Source: Agapanthus africanus
Taxonomy: Eukaryota > Streptophyta > Magnoliopsida > Asparagales > Amaryllidaceae
NCBI GenBank assembly: GCA_030015575.1
Contig: CM057338.1
Location: 131,651,546 to 131,715,545 of the forward strand
DNA: 64,000 nucleotides
Reading direction: 5' to 3'
Part shown: positions 1 to 10,165 of the stretch, piece after piece
How positions within the stretch are numbered: the first letter of the stretch is position 1
How the letters are laid out: every line of letters begins with the position of its first letter
The notes under the pieces: model-generated
What the model saw: only the letters and a program-made list of their open reading frames with translations
The model's database searches: none
Told to the model about the DNA's origin: nothing
Made by a program: the position numbers and the translations under genes

Positions 1-901
1 TATTGGTTCAAGGGTACATCTCTTCACTCCTTTGATATTTGTCGTTGTAATCCTTCAACGTCTTCAGAGAAGTGATGGGTCTCGATAACCAATCATTCCA
101 TGGACCGTGGGGTCCTTAAACTCATGGACTATGATGTCCTTAAACTTTATAAACTATGACATCTTTAAACCTCGGACTGTGGGGTCCTTAAGCCCATGGA
201 CTATGATGTCCTTAACCTCGGACTGTGGGGTCCTTAACCTTAGACCGAGATGTCCTTAAACTAACATTGGACCGAGATATCCTTAAACTAACATTGGACC
301 ACCATGTTTTTAAACTGGTAATCGACTGCAATGTCCCTAAACTAAACAATAGAGCCCGAATGCTCTGTTGTTGTATCTAAACGATCCCGTTAAGTTAATC
401 TTAATCTAAAATTAGACTAATGTATCCTTAACAAACGTTTAACTTGATCTTAGTTTCAAATGAGACTAACGAATCCTTAAACCCAACCCCCAAACCCAAA
501 TCTAAGAAAATACGTATTTGGACTAATCCACGCCCTACGGGCGACAACATAAATTAGTCTCCGTATACAATCCACGAGCAACCAAAAACAAAACAAACAC
601 CCACGACACGAAGTGACCATCTGGAGAAGGAGAAATTTGTTACCGCGATGCAGTAGCGTAATTAACTGCAAAGGCTTGCGCCTGCAGGGAAGAGCGTCCC
701 CACAATAAAAAAAACCCTCAAATGAGTGGGAATCTGATAAGTCTACTATATCGGCCGCATCCGTTTAAACCTTCGATATATGGTGTCATAAATCAACTTG
801 GCACCTTCGGAGAAGTGGACGGATAGCACCAATTAGCATCTGCCCCTAAATTCAGGCAAGATGAACCTACGTGATCGCGTCCCCGTTTTCGGAGGAGAAC
901 A
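1..901 (+). repeat. 5' LTR of element T, partial
   Basis: It matches about 20629-21581 with scattered substitutions and small indels, and ends in aaca at 901 just before the primer-binding-like tract. The right LTR is about 3 kb, so roughly 2 kb of this copy should lie left of the window. Positions 85-345 hold short direct repeats of a 'ggac..tg.ggtccttaa' type word, as in the right copy. The small reading frames here are repeat shadows. Confidence 0.85.
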
Positions 902-925
902 GATTCTGGCACGCCTGGTGGGACC
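902..925 (+). other. Primer-binding-site-like tract of element T
   Basis: The LTR ends ...gagaaca at 901 and is followed by gattctggcacgcctggtgg. A tract with this 'tctggcacgcc' character directly after the LTR is the expected place for tRNA priming. I cannot assign the tRNA without a search. Confidence 0.5.
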
Positions 926-1050
926 TTTTCCTCTTTCCACTCCACACTTCGTGTGTCGTGTTCGCGAACGAATCGTGGTTTACTATGGTTGCCCCTAGAT
1001 TTGAGGTACTAAGATTTAGTATCTTGCTCCGTGCAGAAAACAGAGGATCA

Positions 1051-3194
1051 ATGGCTTTCAACTGCACAAATTGCAACAACTGCAACGACTCTCACTCCGT
1101 CCCTGCCGGAGGAGTAACTTACGGGCCTCAGGCGGCCTCCGTTTTTACAATGCCGGTAGACCAGGTGACGCAAGCCACCACAGTGCTCTTCTTTGGGACC
1201 ATGCTCCCACCTATAAGCTTCAACACACCACTGCCATCATAAGAAGCTAAGAAGAAGTCGGTCTTTGATCGGCTCACAACTACTGCGGCCCCTCTTATCG
1301 GGGCACCCAAACCAACCGCCTCAGTCTTTAACAGATTGGGCTGAAGCTCCAATGGACCTCTGAAGAAGCCCGTGATACCGGAAGGGGTTATCCCGAAAAG
1401 GATAGCTATTCCTGCTCCTGAAGTCGTCAAAGCGGCTTCTCCTGCCAAAGGGTCGGTCTTCATAAGACTGGCCGTTACAACTCCCCATCCAAGCAAAGTC
1501 GCTAAGGCTGCTTCCCCCGCTCGAAAGTCTGCCTTCGACAGGCTGGCCATTCCCTCTCAACGGACGTCAATCTTCAAGAGGCTCCCACAGGCAGTAACCC
1601 TTCACCAAGACAGGGAGAATGATGAAGCCACCCTCATAGCTGAGTCAGTACCGTCGGCTCGACATGCTCAACATCGTCACTGGTGCCGAGTAAAGAAGGC
1701 TGGGGGCAGCTCTCCTTTTGGACTGACTCCGCCGGCTCCAACGGTGGAAATTGATGCTGCTGTTCCAACTGGAACAGCTTTGAACCACTTAGGAGGGTGC
1801 ACAAAAACTCGCCAACCGCCGTGCTAAAAAGATCTCCTCCACCTATGGAGAACGTTACTAAGGTGAAGCTAGAGCAGCCCCCTCAGCGGCTATCCTCTAA
1901 AATTTATAAAGTTTGGCGACAGGTCCAGGACTCCATGATAGATCAAGACTATCTCCGCCGACAGAAAAAGATGAAGGTTCGGCAAGAAGAGGACCACCCT
2001 GTCAAGCCACGGAAGGTGACAGCTACTTGGGTGCCCACTGCAACGGCCCCCTTAACTTCAACCGCTCACAAGAGGAGAAGGCTGGAGAAAATCCCGATGT
2101 CTGCGACGAATCGCAAGAACACTGAATCTAAACGCCCCAAATCTGGAGGCATGGTGGTACATACTATCTATATAGCATCCGGGAAAGAGAATAGCCGTAT
2201 CTCTACGGGCCATCGACCGCTCACCAGATCCGTAACGAAGGCCCAGGAGCAACAACAGAAGCTCCAGGAAATGTTGACGCAAATGGCCGTACTCACAGGG
2301 CCAAAAGAAAGCCCGGAAACGTCGTCAGAGCAACGTCAAGAACAAGAAACTGATACTAAGTTCCTCCGCAGAATCCTCGAAAAGAAGGACAAAGAGGCAG
2401 CGTAACAACCTGCCAACATAAAACGAATGGCGTTCTTATTCCAAGACATGGTCGGGATGATGTTACAGCCGGATCCTCCAGCTGAAGATCCTCCAATTAT
2501 CCTCGAAGAAGACCGAGGGGAGACGTCAAACCCTCTTCCGGCTTATTCAACAGCCAAACAGGAAACCATCTCAAAAGCCGCCCTGGATGATTACATCGCT
2601 CAGCAGATACGAGTCCATCAAGCGAATGAAGCGGCTAGGAAAATTGTTAAGACTGGAAGACCCTATCCGGGTTGGTACGACCAAATAAAGTACCCGCCAG
2701 GATACACGATCCCCAAATTCCACGTATATAAGGGGACGGGGAATCCACACCAGCACGTTGCTCAATTCAGGGCTCTGTGTGGCAACACTGGAAGGGATGA
2801 CAAACTATTGCTTCGCCAGTTTGTTGGCAGTTTGTCGGATACAGCATTTGAATGGTACTCCGAGCTCCCGAACGACTCCGTTAAGACATTTGCAGAAATG
2901 GAGTTACTGTTCACGCAGAGGTTCGCAAGCGCTAGCGAGCACACCCCGATCACCGCAATAATTAATGCCAGAGTAAATCTAGGTGAAACATGGGTGCAGT
3001 ACGTATACGGTGGCGGAATCTATGGTCGAAGTGCAGGCAGCGCATTGAAGAAGCGCCTGCGGTAGGCATGTTCATGGGTACTCTCGGCCCTCAGGCGACC
3101 ATTTCCCAATTCATGATGTTCTTCAAGCCAACTACTTTCCAGGCCTTGACCGATAAGCTGGCCCAAATGGACCAAATGGGCCATAGACCGTCCT
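1051..3194 (+). pseudogene. Tat-type gag, 5' part (broken)
   Basis: Encodes the structural Gag of element T. A plausible start is the ATG at 1051 (M-A-F-N-C-T-N-C). The region 1254-1590 repeats a small motif, S-[VAI]-F-x-R-L, at least five times across frames. The frames 1797-2405 and 2427-3065 are in register but separated by a TAA at 2403. The second holds a retrotransposon-gag capsid-like stretch (G-T-G-N-P-H-Q-H-V-A-Q-F near residue 105, then F-V-G-S-L-S-D-T-A-F-E-W-Y). Around 3000-3010 the frame shifts, and gag continues with R-W-R-N-L-W-S-K-C to 3194, where the solo LTR interrupts it. Reading resumes in frame at 14224. Several lesions make it non-functional as read. Confidence 0.75.
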
Positions 3195-3316
3195 TGTTCA
3201 TATCATATTTTTGCATTTTTATATCGCCCATTCTTAATCACATTGCATATAAATAGGTGCTTTTGATCCATGTCTGCTAAATAGCTGCAGGTTACAGGTT
3301 CTCAGATCATTACAGT

Positions 3317-6088
3317 TGTCACGCCCCGCTTCCCAGAGTACGCAAGATTGGGCACGTGACACAGCCAACCATGCTACCTGTGGGTAGGAAGTATCCATCC
3401 ACAGTCACATTACGGTTGTAAGGATATCAAGAACAAGATAATAAACTAATCTAATACATGTCCAAATCCATAATAATAAGAATCAATAAACAATAAGTGC
3501 GGAAGCTAATGATCCAATACAATAAATAAACAGTACGTCCCATAATGCGGGCTCACATCTGGAAATGAACAGAAATAAATAAACTAAACCCTAAGGACTC
3601 ACTGTTCAGCCTGCTGGCTGAAGTACTCCTGCTCGGTCGTCGACAAAGGTACGGAATCTGGGCCATGCAAAACCCAGACGTCAGCGCGTCATGATATCAA
3701 GTATATAGTATAAACATGGTAATAAACAATGCAAATATGAACATGAATAAAGTAGTAACAAGGAATAACAAGCAGGGTAATGTGCAATGGTGTCCAAACT
3801 GTCCTATCAGGTTTTCTACTCTATAGTCTTTGAAACCAATTGATGAATCGTCGATGTAACTCAATAGTATCCCGTGCGTGCCCGGGACCACGGTCATGAC
3901 CCTCGGGGCTGAATCCGAGACGTGCCGCTAAGCAGTAAAAGGTAGCAAGATGGACGAGTAGTGTCAGCATCACCACTCCGGAGCTGGCTAAGCCCGTAAG
4001 ACTGATCAGAACAAGTATCGAACTGTTGAGTTACAAGTCGGTTTCACCTTTGATTTCCCCATACCCCCAAGCTATGTATGTCAGGTCAGGTATTCAGTGG
4101 TCATGGACTAATGCCAACAGGGAATCCGGTAAACGTAGGTCTGTCTGGATTGACAGCAGGAATGGTCAGGGTTGTCGGCATTAGGCGTGAAATCATGAAA
4201 CAGGTCATGTCATGGTACAGCAGGATGATTCAGTATGTATGTATATGTCAGGTGTATCAGGGTCAGGCTAATATGTCGTGCAATCGGGTAAGTGCTCACA
4301 ACAGGTACACAATCAAAATGAATAACAGCAGGAAACAGTAATTAACCACAATATTCCATATAACCACAGTGATGTTTATATTCTCTTATTAACAGGTTCA
4401 ATCATCTTTAGGGTGCAATAGCCACAAGGTAAAGCAATATCCGCAATTATAAATTAAGAAACTACATGAAATTATACTAAATATAATAATTGTCTCATGA
4501 ATGATTTAACAGTTTAAGCAGGTATGATTCAGTCGTTTTATTTAGTTAAAGCATGGATTGATGTGGGTTAATTAATTACGAGGAACTGTTGTAACGATTC
4601 CATTAAAAAGATAACAGCAATAATACGATATCAAATGCCATCATTAAGTTACGGTATTAAATAGTGTGAAATAAATTGCGTGGCAAGACTAGATCTCGCA
4701 CGCTAGCATGTTCAAGCAAGTATTCAGATACTTGCCTCGACAGTTCTGAAATCTGGAACACGGATGCGATGTCGGCAGAAAACGCGATATGAAAGCACGG
4801 GCCACGGATCGAGTCCCAACAGAGATCAACGAGATCACACGGACCAGGGGATTTCGAGAGAGGTATACCAGGTGACCCCGGCGAGCTCGACGGCGCTGGA
4901 ACGCCGGCGAAGCAACGGCAGCGGCTGCAGCAAGGGTTGAAGGCTTCGGGTGCACAGGAGAAGTGCTGCGGCGATCTGGAGGAGAGGGGGGTCGGCTCTG
5001 GTGGTCGAGGGGGAGAAGTAGGTAGCCCTGGTGACGACGGCAAGGTCGCCGGCGCGTTCTCCGGTGAACAGCGGGGTAGGCGAGGGGTTAGTGCTCGTGT
5101 TGGTGTTCCGGCGAGGGGAGGAGGGCAGCGACGACGAGGTCGGGACGAGGAGGGTGAGATGGTGTCGCGGGAGTCGCCGGCGACGGAAGGTCGCGTCGAC
5201 GGCGAAGTCTGCGGGGGTTGGAGGCGAGGTCGGGGTTGGGTGCAGTTGCGGGAAGGAGCGGGGGAACGAGGGGATGAAGGTGCGGTGAGGTCGACGAGGT
5301 GGTGACGGCGACGGCGAGGTCGTGAGGAGGTCGGCGGTGAGGTCGCGAGGCTAGGGTTAAGGTTTCGCGTGGGTTTCTCGCAATGGAAGAGGGTTGGGGA
5401 AGGCGGCTGCATGCATGGGTTTTAAAGAGGAAGAGAGAGAAAAAGATTGAAGAGAGAGGGAATGATTTCTGATGATGAGAGAGAGATTGAGGGAAGAGAG
5501 AGAGAGAGATAGGGAATGGGAGGCGGGGCCCACGAGCTCAATTGTGAGCTCGTGATTGGCTGAGGGAAAGGTAAAGGAATTATAAGAAGGATTTTAAGAA
5601 AGATTTTAAGGGGATTTGAACTGTTAGAATATATATTCGTAAAAATATTAACTTTAGATATTAAATTAAATGGGCCTTTTTGGCGCGAAATGAAACATTT
5701 CCAAATCGCGCCCGGGTTGCGCCCAAATGTTCCAAATTCAAATTATAGGATTTTAAGCGGGTTCCAAACTTTGAAAATAGGTGTTTAATGATTAAAATGC
5801 ATGCCCCCAAGTCGGACACTTGCACGCGCACGTAGTCGTCCGAGCTTGCCCGTTTAGCCGAACGGGACGGAATCTCGACACGCGGACGCTACCACGCGAC
5901 TAGTGGCGACGAGTAGGCCAACATGGACATCTTAAATTTCATTTTAGGAGTTAAAATTTGTTATGTGCCAAAATGACTTAACCGGGTAAAATTTAGCAAT
6001 AAACACCAGAAAATCAGGAAAATTGGAATGAGCAATATATAACCCTCAACTAGTAATATAAATAGTATTATTGGGCTTGGGTGTTACA
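3317..6088 (-). repeat. Chromovirus 3' LTR
   Basis: 2772 bp, tgtcacgcccc...gtgttaca as read on the plus strand, nearly identical to 10166-12938. A GC-rich, CT/GA-biased block (about 4840-5520) stands out in an otherwise AT-rich LTR and carries a long low-complexity open frame on the minus strand. Confidence 0.95.
4657..5412 (-). other. Low-complexity Pro/Ser/Arg-rich open frame inside the LTR
   Basis: A 251-codon frame on the sense strand of the element. It follows a CT-rich leader and is dominated by Pro, Ser and Arg. The matching frame in the other LTR is cut to 192 codons by a 1-bp indel, so there is no sign of protein-level selection. It may be captured host 5' exon sequence or simply GC-rich leader. 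No domain recognised. Confidence 0.3.
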
Positions 6089-6130
6089 TCATACCCAACT
6101 ACAAAAAGAATTTCGTCCTCGAAATTCCAA
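6089..6130 (-). other. Chromovirus polypurine/3' internal signature
   Basis: Next to the 3' LTR, the minus strand reads GAATTTCGAGGACGAAATTC (6108-6127) followed by a T-rich and G-rich run up to the LTR edge. This inverted motif before the polypurine tract recurs in plant chromoviruses. The polypurine tract itself is weak here. Confidence 0.55.
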
Positions 6131-6147
6131 GAATACAAGATAGCTAA

Positions 6148-7992
6148 CTACTGGAAAAGGTGAGGGAATTTCTGCCGGATCTCGTCTTCCCGCTCCCAAG
6201 TGGATTCTCCATGCGATCGATTACCCTAAGAAACTAGCACAAGAGGGATAACCTTGTTCTTAAGAACCTTTTCTCTCCGATCCTTGATTTCGACTGGTCG
6301 CTCCTCAAAAGTCAGGTCCTCTCGTACAGTCAACTCCGAATGATCCAAGACATGAGTCTCATCGCGAACATACCTCCGTAGTTGAGACACATGAAACACG
6401 TCGTGCACTCCTGCTAATGACGGTGGTAACGCCAACCTGTACGATACCTCTCCAACACGCTCCAATATCTCGAAGGGTCCAACGAATCGGGGACTAAGTT
6501 TTCCCTGACTTCCAAAGCGAATCACCCCTCTAGTCGGTGATATCTTCAGGAATACCAAATCACCCACGGCGAACTCTAGAGGTCTCCTTGACGTGTCGGC
6601 CCAACTTTTCTGTCTGTCTTGAGCTGCCTTCATATGCTTCCTGATTGTATTCACCTTCTCGACTGTCTGTACCACCAAATCTGGTCCCAGTAACCTTCGT
6701 TCACCAACATCATCCCAACAAACAAGTGAACGGCACTTACGACCATACAGTGTTTCAAACGGGGCCATCTGAATAGTTGCTTGGAAGCTATTGTTGTACG
6801 AAAACTCCACCAGGTGTAGATGATCCTCCCAAGAACCTCTGAAGTCTAACATGCAAGCCCTCAACATATCTTCAAGGGTCTGGATCGTTCTCTCTGATTG
6901 TCCATCAGTCTGAAGATGATAAGCTGTGCTAAACTTCAATCGAGTCCCCAAACTTTCTTGTAAGCTCCTCCAAAAGTGCGACAAGAACCGAGTGTCCCGA
7001 TCGGACACGATGCTTACCGGTACTCCATGCAATCTGACAATCTCCTGCATGTACCGATCTGCCAAAGTCTCTGTCGATTGACCAACCCGGAAAGGAATAA
7101 AGTGAGCTGCCTTGGTCAACCGATCGACAATCACCCATACAGCATTGTTGCCCTTTGGACTCCGCGGTAAAGCCGTCACGAAATCCATGGTTATATGTTC
7201 CCACTTCCATTGAGGAATCGGAAGTGGTTGCAACAAACCAGCAACCCTTTGGTGTTCAGCCTTGACTTGCTGACACACCAAGCACTTAGCCACGAAGCGA
7301 GCAATTTCCCGTTTCATACCTTCCCACCAGAAATGCTGTCGAATATCTCGGTACATCTTCGTCCCTCCTGGATGTACAGAGTAAGCTGAACTGTGCGCCT
7401 CCTTCATAAGCTCTTCACGCACATCTCCTTTTGGCACACACACACGGCTACCATATCTCAACGAACCATCTTCATGGATCAGTAAATCGGTTCGTAGTCT
7501 GGCTCCAACCTGCTCTCGAAACTTTTGCAGTCTAGGATCCTGCGATTGCGCCGCTTTAATCTTCTCAACTAAGGACGATTGTACTTGCAACTGCATCAAC
7601 TGTCCTGTAGCGCGCGGTAGCACAACCTCCAAGTCAAATCTCCGGAACTCCTCAATGATCTCTCTCTGTGCAGTCAATAACTGAATTGCTGGTAACCGAC
7701 TTAGCGCATCTGGCACGACGCTAACTTTTCCCGGATGGTACTTAAGATCGAGGTCGTAGTCGGCCATCAGCTCCAACCATCTGCGTTGTCTCATGTTCAA
7801 CTCCTTCTGAGTAAACACATACTTCAAACTCTTGTGATCTGTAAAGACTTCGACTCTCTCGCCCAATAGGTAGTGTCTCCAAATTTTCAGGGCGAAGATC
7901 ACGGCTGCAAGCTCTAAGTCATGAGCCGGATAGTTCTTCTCATGAGTCTTCAGCTGTCTCGAAGGCCAATGCACATCCATCCGTCCAAACAA
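6148..7992 (-). pseudogene. Chromovirus RNase H - integrase - chromodomain remnant
   Basis: The open frame runs 7992-6226 (588 codons). Residues 12-98 are the RNase H domain (T-H-E-K-N-Y-P, then F-T-D-H-K-S-L, ending D-A-L-S-R). Integrase follows, with a zinc-binding H200-x6-H207...C237-x2-C240 and catalytic D270, D331 (S-D-R-D) and E367 (S-E-R-T). The C-terminal integrase region includes G-D-L-V-F-L-K and H-V-S-Q-L-R-R. A TAG at 6226-6228 stops the frame where family members usually have Trp. The same frame then gives S-T-W-E-R-E-D-E-I-R and ends at 6148, the tail of a chromodomain-type region. Upstream it overlaps the RT frame by about 53 bp in another frame, and the N-terminal RNase H segment is missing. 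Confidence 0.9.
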
Positions 7993-9829
7993 ACGGTACC
8001 TCCTTACGCGTGAGCTTGGTTAACGGCTCAGCTACGCGAGCGAAGTTCCCCACAAATCTTCTGTAGTATCCGGCGAGTCCAAGGAAACTTCTTATCTCTG
8101 CAACATTCTTTGGAGTAGGCCAATCTCGAACTGCTGTAATCTTCTCGGGATCAACGGCGATTCTATCGCCCGACACGACATGCCCCAGAAACTTCACTTC
8201 TTCCAGCCAGAATTCACACTTACTCATCTTCGCAAATAACTTCTCTTGTCTCAGCGTCTGCAGTGCGATCCTTAAGTGCTCAGCATGCTCCTCCGGACTC
8301 TTCGAGTATACCAGAATATCGTCGATGAATACCACAATAAACTGGTCCAAGAAAGGTGAAAAGATCATGTTCATCAAATCCATAAATATTGCCGGCGCAT
8401 TGGTTACTCCGAAGGGCATCACTAGATACTCGAAATGCCCATATCGAGTTCGAAACGCCGTCTTGCAAATGTCTTCTGCTTTTACTCGGACCTGATGATA
8501 TCCTGATCGCAAATCCAGTTTCGAGAACATCCTCGCGCCACTAAGCTGCTCAAAAAGTTCTCCAATGCGAGGGATCGGGTACTTGTTCTTAATAGTCACC
8601 CGGTTCAATTCTCGATAATCAATGCACATCCTTCTCGTGCCATCCTTCTTCTTTACTAAAAGAACTGGAGCTCCCCAAGGTGAGTTGCTGCTTCGAATCC
8701 ATCCCTTCTCGAGTAATTCACCCACCTGTTTCTTAACTTCTTCCAATTCCACCGGTGCCATCGGATAATAAGATTTTGATACTGGCGCTGCACCAGGAAT
8801 AAGGTCAATCGCAAACTCCACATCTCGCTTCGGCGGTAAGCCCGAAATATCTTCAAACACATCCATAAAGTCGCGGACAACTGCCGGCTCTTCATTACTA
8901 TCCACAACTATAGCCGCAAGAACACTGTTCGTCGGCCTAGCCCTAAACTCGACTGGCCCGACAGAACTGCTTCCTCCGATGAAAGTAAACTCAGGGTGTC
9001 CGGGAATCTGGAAAATTACCTTCCTTGCCCTACAATCAATGTGTGCGTGGAAAGTGCCAAGAAAATCCATTCCCAAGACTACTTCATAACTGCCCGTATC
9101 AATCACCAGGAAATCTGCAAATAGCTCCCGTCCACAAACAACAACTGTACAATCTCTACATTCCTTACTAGCTATGATTTTCCCATTCCCAGTGTGTATG
9201 TCCCAGAAACTAGACAAGGTCGTGCAGGTGATCGAGTGTGTAGTTATAAATTTGGATGACATAAAACAGTGGGATGCTCCGAAATTAAGTAATGCCAAAG
9301 CGGTAAAACCATGAACGAGTAAATTACCTGAAACCACTTCTCCCGATGCCTTGGCTTCCTCAGTTGTCAAGGTGAAAGCTTGACCCTGGTTGGGTCCTTG
9401 TGTCAGCTGCTTCTGCCCTTGGAACGGTCTCTGCGGAGGCTTCTGTATCTCATCTCTCGTTCGAGGCTTCGACGGACAAGCATCAACGGTGTGATCTGCC
9501 GCTCCACATCTAAAACAGAGTCCCAGCCTCCTTCGACAATCCTTTTTCATGTGGCCCGGTAAATTGCAGTAGTTACAACTTATGCTCTTTCTTCGATCAG
9601 CGATCGCAGGCTTCTTCATTGGCGCTACGCTGCGCCTGTCCACTGGAATACTTCTACGTACGGACGTCTGATTCAGTGCAAATGCTGGTTCCAGCTCAAT
9701 TTGTTCCTTTAGTTTCTCCAGCAATCCCCTTATCACTCTACGCCTGGCGGCTAAGACCGCACGCCCTGGTTCCATCTTCAAATTCTGACCGGCTATATTC
9801 CTGGAAGTCAAAGTACCCAACATTAGCAT
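7940..9829 (-). pseudogene. Chromovirus zinc knuckle - protease - reverse transcriptase frame
   Basis: 629 codons. Two CCHC zinc knuckles lie at residues 85-98 and 105-118. The aspartic protease motif, normally D-[ST]-G-A, reads N-F-G-A (N182), so the catalytic Asp is lost. Reverse transcriptase spans about 340-600, with W-G-A-P-V-L near 385, [10 protein letters not shown] at 436-445 and the catalytic F-I-D-D at 501-504. The gag capsid domain expected upstream is absent: only about 310 bp separate this start from the primer site. After K-E-V-P-F-V-W-T the frame departs from the family and overlaps the RNase H frame, which marks a deletion plus frameshift near 7950-7990. Confidence 0.9.
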
Positions 9830-10140
9830 GATAATAGATTTTGAGTATAGATCAAGGCTAGAACTCCAAGATACTTAAATAGAGTACTGCATTATAGCTA
9901 TGCCGCGGTATCATAGCCGCAATTACTTAACTCCACCCAAGTCGCCCAAGTCCTAGGGATAACAAGAAATCAGGTTTTCGAGTTGACAGTGCAAAGTAAG
10001 TTTGCATGTCGACATGATCCGGAAGAATGATTCAAGGATGGTAAAACGGTCAAAGTGGCAGGACATGTTTCCTAATCACGGGTATTCTGATTCGTGTATC
10101 GGGTGCAATACCCAACTACAAAGAACCAACCCAATTAACC
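9830..10140 (-). other. Short chromovirus leader (gag capsid missing)
   Basis: About 310 bp between the primer site and the first pol-type frame. No capsid-like reading frame is visible on either strand, which indicates an internal deletion in the gag region. Confidence 0.6.
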
Positions 10141-10156
10141 TATGGCTCTGATACCA
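10141..10156 (-). other. tRNA-iMet primer binding site of the chromovirus
   Basis: The minus strand reads TGGTATCAGAGCCATA, nine bases inside the 5' LTR edge at 10166. This is the classic complement of the 3' end of initiator tRNA-Met and fixes the direction of reverse transcription. Confidence 0.92.
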
Positions 10157-10165
10157 AAAGAACCA

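Noticed and set aside
3195-3316. The end of the gag frame continuing to 3256
   Set aside because: The frame runs into the solo LTR at 3195; residues after this are not Gag, as shown by the in-phase resumption at 14224.
3697-3897. 66-codon hydrophobic frame in the chromovirus LTR, repeated at 10546-10746
   Set aside because: Same LTR-pair explanation; no start context or homologue recognised.
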